64,000 nucleotides of DNA from Verrucomicrobiota bacterium (lineage in GTDB: Bacteria > Verrucomicrobiota > Verrucomicrobiia > Chthoniobacterales > UBA10450). The notes beneath the pieces were generated by a model. It was given only the letters and a program-made list of their open reading frames with translations. It was not told where the DNA came from and searched no databases. The DNA is taken from positions 1 to 64,000 of the forward strand of contig QHPD01000100.1 in the NCBI GenBank assembly GCA_003218975.1. Direction: 5' to 3'. The translations under genes were made by a program, and so were the position numbers. Shown here in pieces: positions 26,773 to 35,971 of the stretch; within the stretch, counting starts at the first letter, position 1; each line of letters starts with the position of its first letter.

Positions 26773-27766
26773 AATTTTGACCGGGCTGCTCGTGATCGGG
26801 ACGATCGCGGTGGTCGCGTTCCTTCTGGTTTTGCTCGGCGCGCCGGGACTTTTCCGTCCGCTTGTGACCTACAAGATTTACTTCGATAATGCGGCGGGAA
26901 TTAAGCAAGGCGCACCGGTGATGCTTGCGGGTCGCAAGATTGGTCAGGTCCAGAAACTGTATTCACCCGTCTCGCCCGAAGAAGAAAAGCGCGCGCAGGA
27001 CGCAGACGCGGCGATTCATCCACCGCCACCGAACGCCAGCGCCAGCCCGACTCCGACGCCGGGCAAAGCGAGATTCGAAGTGCGCGTCGATGTTCAGGTG
27101 GACAAAAAGGCCAGGGTCTATCGCGATGCCAAGGCGCGGTTGATGCAGCTTGGATTGTTGGGAGATATGGCCATCGACATCACACAGGGGACCGAAGCCT
27201 CTGGCCGCGCAAAAGATGGCGAGATGTTCACCGGTGAACGCACTCCTGATTTGGGCGAAGCTGCAGCGCAGATGCTGGAAGTGATCAAACCGGTCGCCAC
27301 TGAGGCCACCAACACCATGAAAGACCTTCAGCAGACCGCCTCAAATCTGAATCGTCTAACCGACGAAAACTCCGAGCTGACCCTCGCGCTCGGGCAATTT
27401 AAGATATTTGGCGAACATATTGTCGATCTAACCGCGCCGGACAGCGCGCTTTCGCATTCGCTTACCAATATCGAAAAGATCAGCACCAGTCTCACGGAAA
27501 ACGACAATATCGAGGTCACGTTGCGAAACCTGCGGACATCGTCGGAGAAATTAAAAATCGCGGTCACCGATCTCGGCCCTGCCGGCGAGAACATCAAACA
27601 ATTCAGCGAAACAATTAAAACTCAGCCGTGGCGTTTGATATGGCCGACCACAAAGAAGTATGCTGAAGCGTCACCAACTCCCTCCCCTAGCCAGAGAACA
27701 ATCACTGTGCGCAAAAGCGCGAGAGCAAGGCCGAGTCCCACACCGCGGCGAACCACTTCCCGTTAA
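26753..27766 (+). CDS. mlaD: MlaD/MCE-domain protein
   Basis: One N-terminal transmembrane helix (TGLLVIGTIAVVAFLLVLLG) anchors an MCE domain beginning YKIYFDNAAGIKQGAPVMLAGRKIGQV. A Pro/Ser linker (about residues 85-105) interrupts the domain before FEVRVDVQVDKKARVYRDAKARLMQLGLLGDMAIDI. A long helical C-terminal region and a basic Ser/Pro/Arg tail follow. MCE rings carry lipids across the periplasm; the single MCE domain with long helices resembles the tube-forming type. Third gene of the mla operon. Confidence 0.92.
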   Translation: MQLQRNEILTGLLVIGTIAVVAFLLVLLGAPGLFRPLVTYKIYFDNAAGIKQGAPVMLAGRKIGQVQKLYSPVSPEEEKRAQDADAAIHPPPPNASASPTPTPGKARFEVRVDVQVDKKARVYRDAKARLMQLGLLGDMAIDITQGTEASGRAKDGEMFTGERTPDLGEAAAQMLEVIKPVATEATNTMKDLQQTASNLNRLTDENSELTLALGQFKIFGEHIVDLTAPDSALSHSLTNIEKISTSLTENDNIEVTLRNLRTSSEKLKIAVTDLGPAGENIKQFSETIKTQPWRLIWPTTKKYAEASPTPSPSQRTITVRKSARARPSPTPRRTTSR

Positions 27767-27781
27767 CAGGCGGAAGTTTCG

Positions 27782-28945
27782 TCAGCCGGATTTTTCCGAC
27801 GAGTAGTTTTGCAAAAATTTCAGAACCGCTTTTTGCGCCGAGGCGAGATCGGTTCCTTGTTTTTCGAACTCTTCCCGCCTGTTCGGTTTAAAGCCGTTGA
27901 TGGAATTTCCGTTCAGATATGCTTCGAGAACGGCGGGGTGAATGTAACACTGCCGGCAAATCGCCGGGGTATTGCCAAGAACTTCTGCTACCGCGCCGAT
28001 TGCGTGTTTGATGTTGGTCTTGGCCTGCCGCTTTGTTTCAGACGCGCCCAGCTTGCCTAGCGCGACCGCGGCCAGCACGGTTCCCGCCCAAGTGCGAAAA
28101 TCTTTTGCGGTAAAATCTGCGCCGGTGATCTCGCGCAGATACTCGTTTACATCCTGTGAAGTGATGTCGCGTGCATTTCCCTCATCATCGAGATACTGAA
28201 ACAGGCTCTGGCCGGCCAGGTCCTGCAGCTTCATTACAATCCGCGCGATTCGCCGGTCAGTTACATCCACTTCATGTTGGCGGCCGCTCTTGCCGCGGAA
28301 ACGAAACCGCAGCTTCGAGCCTTTCACGTCCACATGTCGATCTTGCATGGTCGTAAGACCAAACGATTTGTTTTCGCGCGCATATTCTTCATTGCCGACG
28401 CGGATGAGGCTTCGTTCGAGAAGCTGCACGATTGTCGCGAGCACTTTCTCCCGAGGCAGACTGCTCAGAGCCAAATCCTTCTTGAGCCGTCTGCGAATTT
28501 TCGGGAGCGCTTTTCCGAAGTTGACGAGTCGATCGTATTTGTTCTCATCGCGTATTTCCCGCCAGCGCTCGTGATATCGATATTGTTTTCGCCTGCGGGC
28601 ATCCCGACCGGTGGCTTGGATGTGTCCATTAGGCGATGGACAAATCCAGACATCGCTCCATGCCGGTGGAATAGCGAGTCGTTTGATGCGCAACAAGCGT
28701 TGTTCGTCTCGAATCGGCTTTCCCTTTTGATCGAGATATTCGAACTCCTCGCCATTACGCTGGCGCGAAGACCCGGGTTGATCATCGCTCACGTAACGCA
28801 AGCCCGCGTCCTCTGCCGCCTCGAGCGAATCAGCGGCGATCTTCGTATCGCTAATTTGTCTCTTCCCGTGGCGCTTTTTTGCAAACGCGTTCACGTGATC
28901 TGATTCGGATAAGAGCGCGCAAACGGACCGCTGGTCTCCGTTCAT
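27782..28945 (-). CDS. DNA topoisomerase IB (poxvirus-like)
   Basis: The 387-aa protein matches bacterial TopIB: LAIPPAWSDVWICPSPNGHIQATGRDARRRKQYRYHERWREI, the active-site arginine region LIRVGNEEYARENKSFGLTTM, and KFRFRGKSG-like basic patch residues. The catalytic tyrosine stands in CRQCYIHPAVLEAYLNG. It relaxes supercoils by a 3'-phosphotyrosine intermediate. It overlaps the stop of the upstream small membrane gene (ATGA), and it is convergent with mlaD (15-base gap). Confidence 0.95.
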   Translation of the reverse strand: MNGDQRSVCALLSESDHVNAFAKKRHGKRQISDTKIAADSLEAAEDAGLRYVSDDQPGSSRQRNGEEFEYLDQKGKPIRDEQRLLRIKRLAIPPAWSDVWICPSPNGHIQATGRDARRRKQYRYHERWREIRDENKYDRLVNFGKALPKIRRRLKKDLALSSLPREKVLATIVQLLERSLIRVGNEEYARENKSFGLTTMQDRHVDVKGSKLRFRFRGKSGRQHEVDVTDRRIARIVMKLQDLAGQSLFQYLDDEGNARDITSQDVNEYLREITGADFTAKDFRTWAGTVLAAVALGKLGASETKRQAKTNIKHAIGAVAEVLGNTPAICRQCYIHPAVLEAYLNGNSINGFKPNRREEFEKQGTDLASAQKAVLKFLQNYSSEKSG

Positions 28946-29268
28946 CTAACGAGACGGGCCTGTATGCCATGATAACGCTGCCATCGACGAAAAAAAATAT
29001 ATGTGGCCGTGCCATACACCAAAAACGCCAGAGGAAAACTCACGAAGAAGGCCACGATGTTCAGAGCGGTGCCTTCATAAAGTGGATGCGTGGTAGTGCC
29101 GATGTTGTGAAGCGGAACTAGGCTCTGCATGAGAGTGTTTGGCCAAAACAACATTTCACTGACCAGCTCTGCTCCAGCCCGTGAGGCAAAATAGGAAAGT
29201 GCGGCGGTCAGCGCCGTGAACAGAACGCCGATCCCGAACGCCGACAAAATCAAAAGCGGTCGCTTCAC
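28942..29268 (-). CDS. Small membrane protein upstream of topoisomerase IB
   Basis: About 108 aa from GTG 29268, which has a GGTAG just upstream; the frame is open to 29406. Two hydrophobic regions are clear (LLILSAFGIGVLFTALTAALSYFA and LNIVAFFVSFPLAFLVYGTATYIFF), so it spans the membrane twice. The stop overlaps the topoisomerase start. I do not recognise the family. Confidence 0.65.
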   Translation of the reverse strand: MKRPLLILSAFGIGVLFTALTAALSYFASRAGAELVSEMLFWPNTLMQSLVPLHNIGTTTHPLYEGTALNIVAFFVSFPLAFLVYGTATYIFFRRWQRYHGIQARLVR

Positions 29269-29424
29269 AGATCTACCAAGGTTTATGCAGAATTCCCGCC
29301 CAATTCCATTATAGACCTGAAGAATCGCGGCACTATGCGGGGTGAGAATGATTTTGCAAAAAGCTGAGTCGAAATCCAATCTCGAAAAGCAGATGGCCGG
29401 GGTCATCGACCCTGGCTACAGCGG

Positions 29425-29865
29425 CTACGGGCCGTAGCTCTTGGTGAATTTCTTTCTCGACTCCGTCTCGGATTCGGTGGAACTGATCGGGGCTGATGGT
29501 TCGGGCTTCGCTTGCGACGGTTGTTCCGCCGGCTTTGGTGACGGCGCGGCGGCTGGCGCCTCGGGCTGCGCAGCGCCTTCCGGTTTTTCCCCGGCAGCTT
29601 CCACATATGCCATTTGCAAATTGGAAAGGGTGTTGCGCAGGACGGTTGTCTCTTCGTTCGTCAGGTTTCCGCGAGTTTTCTCCTGAATCATGGCCAGTTG
29701 ATCGATGAACATCTTGGCCAAGTCCAGATTCACTTCGGCTTCGCCGGTTTTTGGATTTGGAATTTGCCCAAGGAAGAGCGCGGCGTTTTGCGCGTGCATC
29801 ATGACGAACTCGATGAAGCGCTGGGAAAGCTCGCCGCTAAGTGTGGTCTTTTGGACTTCAGGCAT
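29425..29865 (-). CDS. DUF1844 domain protein
   Basis: The first 90 residues fit DUF1844: SQRFIEFVMMHAQNAALFLGQIPNP and LDLAKMFIDQLAMIQEKTRGNLTNEETTVLRNTLSNLQMAYVE. A low-complexity Pro/Ala/Glu/Ser tail makes up the last third. The family is small, helical and of unknown function. It lies three bases downstream of the M16 peptidase gene and is probably co-transcribed with it. Confidence 0.88.
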   Translation of the reverse strand: MPEVQKTTLSGELSQRFIEFVMMHAQNAALFLGQIPNPKTGEAEVNLDLAKMFIDQLAMIQEKTRGNLTNEETTVLRNTLSNLQMAYVEAAGEKPEGAAQPEAPAAAPSPKPAEQPSQAKPEPSAPISSTESETESRKKFTKSYGP

Positions 29866-29868
29866 GGC

Positions 29869-32511
29869 TCATTTCTGTTTCGTGGCTGCGGAACCTTCCG
29901 GCGGTCGCACGGTCGCCAAAACATACGGTTGATCGCGAAAATATTTCGCGGCCACTTGCTTAATGTCATCGAGCGTCACTGCATCCACGTCGTGCTCGAG
30001 TCGTTTGTAATAATCGAAGCCCAATCCGTAAAGCTCGTCGAGCGAGCAATGATAACCGAAAGCGTCGTTGCTTTGATTGGCGATTTCCTGTTGGCCAATC
30101 AACTTCTTTTTTGCTCTCGCTAATTCTTGAGGCGTGAGACCTTCATTGGCGAGCTTGTAGATTTCATCGAGCAACGCGGTTTTCACCGGCTCGATCTTCT
30201 GCGGATCGGTGCCGAGATAAAATGCGAAAAGTCCCGGGACCAGGCCTTGCATTTGGCTAGCGCCCACGTAATAGGCCAGACCCATTTGCTCGCGAATGCG
30301 AATGAAAAAGCGCGAGCCAAGATCGCTGCTCGCTTCGTCAATTAATTCAAGCGGGTAGCGATCGGGGCTCGACAGACTCGCGCCGCGAAACCCGACCATG
30401 ATCACCCCTTGAGCCTTGTCTTTGCGGCTCTCGACCATTTCCGGTTTGCCCAGCGGCGCAGAAGGCCTTGCATCCGTCAGGGCAAGCGCACCCGGCTTCA
30501 TCTTGCCGAGTGCTTGCTCGAAAAGCTGCTTAACCTCGGCGGCATTCACATCGCCAAAGACGAAGACCACCCCGTTCTTTGCCACCACGTAACGGTCGCG
30601 AAATTCGAGCAAATCTTTCTGTGTCAACCGCTGAACGGATTCGACGGAACCGTTTGAACGCAGAGCGTAAGGATGCTGGGGGAAAAGCGCCTGCCGCATG
30701 ATATTGCGCGCAACGGTCGTCAACTGTTCTTCCTCTTGCTGGATCGCAGCGATCTGGATTTCCTTTTCGCGCGCGATCGCCTTCTCCGGCATGGTGGCGT
30801 TGAGCAATAGATCCGCGAGTAACTCGACGCCCAGTTTCACATCGGGCTTGGTAACACCGACCGACACGTTGAAGCTGTTGTTGCCCGCATCGCTAGCGAT
30901 GGAGCCGCCAACTGCTTCGATCTCGTTTGCGATTTGTTCCGCCGTGCGCGTTTTGGTTCCCTTGAGCATTACCTTCGTCATTAAACGCGTGATGCCATTT
31001 GTCTGGGGCGTCTCCGCGAGAAGACCGCCCCGGAAAACCGCACCCACTGCCACCAGCGGCAATCGCCGATCTTCGCGTACCAGAAGACGCAGTCCATTTG
31101 ATAACTCGAACTTCTGAACCTCGGCCGCAGCGGAGACCCTCGGGCCTTCGGCTTTGCCAGCCAGCGATCCCTTTGGATTCAATGAGGTGACGGTCAGATT
31201 GTTCTCAGTCAGGTACGTTGCGGCAACGCGCTTGATATCGTCGAGCGTCACCTTCTGGACGACATCGAGATAATCCCGGCTGAAATTGAGATTGCGCGTA
31301 AGGAACCAGTTCGAGCCGATGTCCGACGCCTGGCCTTGCATCGTGGTGAGAGCGCCGAGATGATGACTGAGCGCGATTTTTTTTGCCTTCGCCAACTCCT
31401 CCGCAGTGACTCCGGTGTGTTTCACCTCGTCAACGATGCGCAAAGCCAATTGCTCGGCTGCTTCGCGTTTTCTCGGATCGAGGGTGGCATCAATGCCGAA
31501 TAGCCCTGGATCGCCGGGCGTGTAAGAGAATGCCGATATGCGGAACGCCAAACCGGCCTCTTCGCGAACGCGCCGGTAGAGGCGCGAGCTGCGCCCGTCG
31601 CCGAGAATAGTCGCCAGAAGATCGAGTGCGGGCACATCGGGATTTGTGACCTCTGGAATATGCCAGGCAAGCGAGAGATGCGTCAGTTCAGTAGCAAACT
31701 CCTGATGCACCTCGCGTCGTCCAAGTTGTGGCGATTCCGCAGGAATGAAGACCGGCTTAAGCGATTTCTCCGGATATGGCTTGAACAAATCCGCGAGCTG
31801 TTGTCGCACTTTTTGTGCATCGACATCTCCCACCACAACGAACGTGAGATTGTTCGGGACGTAGCGCGTCTTGTAATACTGCATCACCTGCTCCTGGGTA
31901 AGTTGGTTGTAGATTTCGAGCTCGCCGATTACCGGGAAGCGATATGGATGCCGCTGATAGGCGGTCGCAAAAAGAAGCAGACCGGCCATGCGATCGGGAT
32001 CATCCATTCCCATGGCAAACTCGCGCCGGATCACTTCCTGCTCTTTTTGATATTCTTGTGGCGGCAAAGTCGAATTCATCGTCGCATCAGCCAAAACGTC
32101 GAGCGCGGTCGCGACGCCATCTTTCGGCACATCGATCCAAAAAACCGTGCGATCAAATGAGGTGTACGCGTTGATGTAACCGCCTACGTCCTGGACCTTC
32201 TGCGCGATTTCATTGGTCGATCGCGTCTTCGTTCCCTTGAAGAGCATGTGCTCGAGAATATGGGACAACCCCGCGCCAAGGTGCTGGTCCTCGTTGATGC
32301 TTCCCGTGGCGCACCAGGCCTGCACACTTGCCACGGGCGCGCTGTGATCCTCCTGGACGATGATCGTCAGGCCATTTGGCAAAATCCATTTTTGCGCCGT
32401 GCTCGGCGGAAAAGTGATGACGGCCGACTTCTCAGTTGCAGTGGTATTCCGATTGGCAGTGCTAAACATAATCGCGACCACGAGCGCCACGCACGGCGCG
32501 AATCGCATCAT
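29869..32511 (-). CDS. Exported M16 (insulinase-family) zinc peptidase, two-domain
   Basis: A signal peptide (FAPCVALVVAIMFSTA) is followed by an M16 domain with the inverted zinc motif HILEHMLFKGT (HxxEH). A second M16-like half begins near residue 470 (GITRLMTKVMLKGT), lacks HxxEH, and should be the inactive partner half. At 880 aa the full clam-shell is in one chain, as in pitrilysin-like PqqL/YmxG types. It degrades peptides, probably in the periplasm. The start overlaps the stop of the Minf_1886-family gene (ATGA at 32508-32511). Confidence 0.92.
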   Translation of the reverse strand: MMRFAPCVALVVAIMFSTANRNTTATEKSAVITFPPSTAQKWILPNGLTIIVQEDHSAPVASVQAWCATGSINEDQHLGAGLSHILEHMLFKGTKTRSTNEIAQKVQDVGGYINAYTSFDRTVFWIDVPKDGVATALDVLADATMNSTLPPQEYQKEQEVIRREFAMGMDDPDRMAGLLLFATAYQRHPYRFPVIGELEIYNQLTQEQVMQYYKTRYVPNNLTFVVVGDVDAQKVRQQLADLFKPYPEKSLKPVFIPAESPQLGRREVHQEFATELTHLSLAWHIPEVTNPDVPALDLLATILGDGRSSRLYRRVREEAGLAFRISAFSYTPGDPGLFGIDATLDPRKREAAEQLALRIVDEVKHTGVTAEELAKAKKIALSHHLGALTTMQGQASDIGSNWFLTRNLNFSRDYLDVVQKVTLDDIKRVAATYLTENNLTVTSLNPKGSLAGKAEGPRVSAAAEVQKFELSNGLRLLVREDRRLPLVAVGAVFRGGLLAETPQTNGITRLMTKVMLKGTKTRTAEQIANEIEAVGGSIASDAGNNSFNVSVGVTKPDVKLGVELLADLLLNATMPEKAIAREKEIQIAAIQQEEEQLTTVARNIMRQALFPQHPYALRSNGSVESVQRLTQKDLLEFRDRYVVAKNGVVFVFGDVNAAEVKQLFEQALGKMKPGALALTDARPSAPLGKPEMVESRKDKAQGVIMVGFRGASLSSPDRYPLELIDEASSDLGSRFFIRIREQMGLAYYVGASQMQGLVPGLFAFYLGTDPQKIEPVKTALLDEIYKLANEGLTPQELARAKKKLIGQQEIANQSNDAFGYHCSLDELYGLGFDYYKRLEHDVDAVTLDDIKQVAAKYFRDQPYVLATVRPPEGSAATKQK

Positions 32512-32942
32512 ACCGATTTTTGCGCCGATACCTCCGTGGACGACTTCACGGTCGCTGGTTTCGCCGGCGCAAACGGTTTCACAAAAGCCTCTTCAAAATC
32601 ATAAACGTTCTTAAAATCCTCAATCGAATCTTCCTCAGTTTTCCCGAATATGCCGGCGTCGATCAGGTTAAAAACCATGTTCCCAATGTCCTCGCAGGAA
32701 TGAACGCCCCAATTATCGAACACCGTCATGACCATCGGCCCGAATTCATTAAGCGCGTACTGCCGTACGCCGTCGAGCAGCTCCGGCCCAGTCACATGGC
32801 GCACGGTAGCGCCCTTGACCTTCTTCTGCTGTTTGGTGGTAAAATCGAGCGCGTCGCGCAGGAAAACGTATGTATCCCGCTGGTAACGCGGATCGCTGGC
32901 CACGATGGAATCAAGAGCTTCAGCAAATCCAATTTTTTGCAT
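32508..32942 (-). CDS. Minf_1886 family protein
   Basis: Starting at ATG 32942 (MQKIGFAEALDSIVASDPRYQ) the 144-aa protein has VFLRDALDFTT, GATVRHVTGPELLDGVRQYALNEFGPMVMTVFDNWGV and GNMVFNLIDAGIFGKTEEDSIEDF. This is the Minf_1886/planctomycete-verrucomicrobial conserved family; function unknown. It ends in a Lys/Ala/Ser-rich tail. The open frame extends far upstream to 33347, but that part overlaps the next gene and looks noncoding. Coupled to the M16 gene by ATGA. Confidence 0.9.
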   Translation of the reverse strand: MQKIGFAEALDSIVASDPRYQRDTYVFLRDALDFTTKQQKKVKGATVRHVTGPELLDGVRQYALNEFGPMVMTVFDNWGVHSCEDIGNMVFNLIDAGIFGKTEEDSIEDFKNVYDFEEAFVKPFAPAKPATVKSSTEVSAQKSV

Positions 32943-33034
32943 GGTAGTAAACGGGTTATCTGCGCGTGCTACGATAAGCAGCAAGCTCCGCGTGAGCAAC
33001 TCCGCTGAATTTCGGGCGAGACTCGCGCTGCCTG

Positions 33035-34309
33035 CTAATCCTCGAACTGGTCGGCCAACGAATCGAGATAGACTGAGAGCGGGTCGCGTCGCTTTGGAGC
33101 GGAGCGCAGCGATTGGTCGGCTGCCTTGAGGTAGTTGGTGAAATTGCCGCTGCCGCTCTCCATTTGCGTCGCTTCGAACCAGTTCATGTAATCGTCGATG
33201 TCGCTCATGCGCGCGGCCAGCTTTTGGCGAGTAACTTGCAAACGCGCGAGACGCGTCGCGACCCTTCCTCGTTTCCCACGCGCAAGCAGCGTCGCGATTT
33301 GCTGGTATTCGCGCGCGACTGGACGCAACACCGGATTCACCTTCCAAACAAACAAGAGTAAAGCCTGACTCAATTGCTTTAGCGCCGCTTTTTCCGCTGC
33401 CGAGGGCTTTTGCCGCACGAAGCCGCTAAGATCCGCTGATTTGCTCATGCCTGGAACTTTAATGCGCAGCAGTTCGTCAAGGCGTCGTTCGCTTTCCGCA
33501 AACGTGAGTAACTGGTAATCCTCCCCGCTGCTTAACCGCGCTACAGCCGAGCGCCAGACTTTTTCCGGGGAACTGGCCAATACTGGAAACTGCGCTTTCA
33601 AATCGGCCAGCGGATCGTTGGACGCATTTGACAGGTTGTCGATGTAGCGCGACATCCGCGCGTGCCCGTCGGGCCCCTCGATCAACAATTGCACGAGCGC
33701 AAAGGAATAAGCGCGATAAAGGAGGCGACCAGCGGAATCGAGCAGCTCTGGACGCTTGCCGAGAAATTCCTCCAGCGGCAGCGTCTTGTCCGCCGTCGAA
33801 AGCGCTTCAACGAGCGACCCGCGGTCGCGCCCGGGGGTGAGCGCAAGCACGCCGTCGAGCAACCAATCCGGCGGCTGCACAAGGACTGTTCCGGGAGCAA
33901 TGTTCGGTTGCTTTCGGTAAATCATCTCCAACAGAATCGCGCGCAGCAGCTCACGCTCCATCAATGAAGCGTCGAGATCTTGGGAGACGGTCAAATCAAG
34001 TTGCAGTTTTGGACCGAAACCGGTCTGGCTAAAATGCAACTCGGCCGAAGGAATTTCTGGCAGGTGTGCCTGTTGCGGCTGCAAATTAATCACTACAGGT
34101 ATCTTCCATCCGTCACGCTGTCGCAGTAGCGCGAGCAAATTCGTCTTGGTTTGCTCTGCTAGATCCGAGACGACGCCGCGCAAGACTACATCAGCACCGT
34201 AAATGATGAATTGGTGCGAAGGACTCACGCTGCGCTCGGGCAATGTGGCGTGCAAAGACTGGCAAGCGAAGATCGACCAGAGAAAAATCACACCGCGCTT
34301 CATCTTCAT
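33035..34309 (-). CDS. Exported hypothetical protein, about 424 aa
   Basis: From ATG 34309 (MKMKRGVIFLWSIFACQSLHA) there is a signal peptide. The body is mixed alpha/beta with VVINLQPQ, ERELLRAILLEMIYRKQPNIAPG and VQPPDWLLDGVLAL, and a helical, Arg-rich C-terminal third. The segment MIYRKQP...PDWLLDGV looks like the HExxH-less peptidase-like region of gluzincin relatives, but the His are missing, so I make no catalytic claim. It probably precedes the Minf_1886/M16 unit in one transcript (92-base gap). Confidence 0.75.
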   Translation of the reverse strand: MKMKRGVIFLWSIFACQSLHATLPERSVSPSHQFIIYGADVVLRGVVSDLAEQTKTNLLALLRQRDGWKIPVVINLQPQQAHLPEIPSAELHFSQTGFGPKLQLDLTVSQDLDASLMERELLRAILLEMIYRKQPNIAPGTVLVQPPDWLLDGVLALTPGRDRGSLVEALSTADKTLPLEEFLGKRPELLDSAGRLLYRAYSFALVQLLIEGPDGHARMSRYIDNLSNASNDPLADLKAQFPVLASSPEKVWRSAVARLSSGEDYQLLTFAESERRLDELLRIKVPGMSKSADLSGFVRQKPSAAEKAALKQLSQALLLFVWKVNPVLRPVAREYQQIATLLARGKRGRVATRLARLQVTRQKLAARMSDIDDYMNWFEATQMESGSGNFTNYLKAADQSLRSAPKRRDPLSVYLDSLADQFED

Positions 34310-34402
34310 AAAAGAGCAAATGATAAGCACGAGGACAGCATCATCACCAGCATGGAATCGGCGCGAAACTCTCCGGGGCTTTCAGGGTTTTAATATAAAG
34401 AA

Positions 34403-34484
34403 CGTCTCATACACCTTTAGCGTAGCCACGGCGCTGCGCGCCGTTCAGGGTTTTGCAGGGTCTGGCTACCGCATTTGTGAGACG
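34403..34484. repeat. Palindromic repeat upstream of the first PG-binding gene
   Basis: Arms around cgtctca...gcgtagcc (34403-34426) mirror ggctaccgc...tgagacg (34463-34484), with an inner cggcgctgcgcgccg hairpin. It fills most of the 178-base space between divergent genes. Confidence 0.65.
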
Positions 34485-34508
34485 GATTCTAGAGAAAGGA
34501 GTAAAAAT

Positions 34509-35036
34509 ATGAAAACCAAATGTTTAGTTTTCATAAGCTGCTTTGCAGCAGCGGCCTTGATTGCGTCGCCTGCGCTGGGCGAGCAGCCCCACAAGAAGAC
34601 GATGGTTCGCTCCTCGTCCACGCCGCAACGGATGACGTCGTCGCGAAGCACCAAAATGACACCGACATATCGTTACGGCGGTACACGCTACTACGGCGGC
34701 ACCCGCTACAATTATGGTGGCGGATTTAGTTATCCGTACTACGGCTATTATTCGTATTGGCCGTATTCCTATTATGGGTACTCCCCGTATTCGTACTATG
34801 GGGATTATTATCCAAACAGTTACTCGTACTACAGTGAGCCGGCGTACGGATATGACGCGTCACTGGTTGCACAAGTGCAACGTCGCCTGGGCGAAATGGG
34901 CTATTACCACGGCGTGATCGATGGAATCATGGGGCCGCAAACCCGGGCCGCGATCAGCGCTTATGAAGCGACGCATAATCTGGCCGTGGACGGCACGATT
35001 AGTGGGCCGCTTCTCGACAGAATGGGCCTCAGTTAA
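34509..35036 (+). CDS. Exported Tyr/Gly-rich protein with peptidoglycan-binding domain (paralog 1)
   Basis: From ATG 34509, with GAAAGGAG at 34494-34501, the protein has a signal peptide (FISCFAAAALIASPALG). A Tyr/Gly/Ser/Pro-rich low-complexity middle (about residues 55-115, many YYG, YSY and YPY units) follows, then a PG_binding_1 domain (VAQVQRRLGEMGYYHGVIDGIMGPQTRAAISAYEATHNLAVDG). It likely attaches to peptidoglycan with the YG region as a surface spacer. A paralog follows at 35193. Confidence 0.88.
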   Translation: MKTKCLVFISCFAAAALIASPALGEQPHKKTMVRSSSTPQRMTSSRSTKMTPTYRYGGTRYYGGTRYNYGGGFSYPYYGYYSYWPYSYYGYSPYSYYGDYYPNSYSYYSEPAYGYDASLVAQVQRRLGEMGYYHGVIDGIMGPQTRAAISAYEATHNLAVDGTISGPLLDRMGLS

Positions 35037-35070
35037 TCTGAGACTCAACGATTTGATAGTCGGTTACTTT

Positions 35071-35112
35071 GACCGGCGGGACTCGCAGGGTGCAAAGGGC
35101 GAGCCGCCGGTC
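35071..35112. terminator. Hairpin repeat, likely terminator after PG-binding gene 1
   Basis: Perfect 9-bp arms gaccggcgg and ccgccggtc are followed by tctcatttta. The loop contains cgcagggtgcaaagggcg. A near-identical copy lies after the second PG-binding gene (35799-35841), so the unit is both a repeat and a plausible intrinsic terminator. Confidence 0.7.
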
Positions 35113-35192
35113 TCATTTTATCCCTGAGCACGTAAAAAATCGAAACTTCCGATGGCTCGTGGTGTATAATAAGTGAAAACCCCGAGTAATCT

Positions 35193-35729
35193 ATGAATGC
35201 AAAATCTATTCTTTTCTTGAGTTTGTTTGCGGCGGTCACGTTGGCCGTATCAGGAGTCAGCGCTGCTTCACGCGGCGGCGGCAATTTCACTTCGATGGGA
35301 GGAGGACATCCCGTCATGCGCGGCGGAGCCGGCACGTTCAGCGGCAATTTCCGGCATTTCGACCGTTTCCACCGTTTCGACCGTTTCGACCGTTTCCACC
35401 ACCACAACTTTAATGAGTTCATCTTTATTGGTGACTTCGGCTTTCCTTGGTGGTGGGGTTGGGGCTGGGGATATCCATACGGATATTACGGCTATGGCTA
35501 TGGTTACCCGTATGGCTACGGCGGTGGGTACGGATATGATTACGGCCAGCCTGGCTATGGATATGGACAGCCCGGCTATGGAGGCTATGGCAGCCGGTCC
35601 CGAGTGGCCGAGTTACAGCGCCGCCTCGCTCGCGCGGGCTATTATCATGGCGCCGTTGACGGAATCATGGGACCTGCGACTCGACGAGCAATTCGCGCCT
35701 ATGAGCGCGACCATGGATACGTAGGCTGA
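35193..35729 (+). CDS. Exported Tyr/Gly-rich protein with peptidoglycan-binding domain (paralog 2)
   Basis: A signal peptide (ILFLSLFAAVTLAVSGVSA) is followed by a Gly/Ser region, a short tandem FDRFHRFDRFDRFHHHNF repeat, a Trp/Gly/Tyr-rich stretch (FPWWWGWGWGYPYGYYGYG onward), and a C-terminal PG_binding_1 half (VAELQRRLARAGYYHGAVDGIMGPATRRAIRAYERDHG). Compared with paralog 1 the domain stops earlier. The FDRF repeat has a matching DNA tandem repeat at about 35359-35400, prone to slippage. Confidence 0.87.
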   Translation: MNAKSILFLSLFAAVTLAVSGVSAASRGGGNFTSMGGGHPVMRGGAGTFSGNFRHFDRFHRFDRFDRFHHHNFNEFIFIGDFGFPWWWGWGWGYPYGYYGYGYGYPYGYGGGYGYDYGQPGYGYGQPGYGGYGSRSRVAELQRRLARAGYYHGAVDGIMGPATRRAIRAYERDHGYVG

Positions 35730-35798
35730 TTGGCTCACGGCTTCTCACTAATCGGCAAGGAGTTGACGGGCAGTCGATTCTCGATCTTTCGGTTGGTT

Positions 35799-35841
35799 GA
35801 CCGGCGGAAATTCGCAGGGTGCAAAGGGCGAACCGCCGGTC
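35799..35841. terminator. Hairpin repeat, likely terminator after PG-binding gene 2
   Basis: Second copy of the gaccggcgg/ccgccggtc hairpin with the same loop words and a downstream tttcttatttt. The T-rich tail supports intrinsic termination. Confidence 0.7.
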
Positions 35842-35971
35842 TTTCTTATTTTCGCCAGAATTTTCGCACGCTTGACACGATTTTCAGCGACGCGTTCAGC
35901 CTCCTGCGCGCAAAGCGCTACGGCGGCGGCGCGAGATCGCGTTCCACCTTTGATCCGGCGAATTACTCTTT

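Noticed and set aside
35359-35400. Tandem repeat considered as a CRISPR or regulatory array
   Set aside because: It is coding (FDRF repeats) and in frame with the PG-binding protein.
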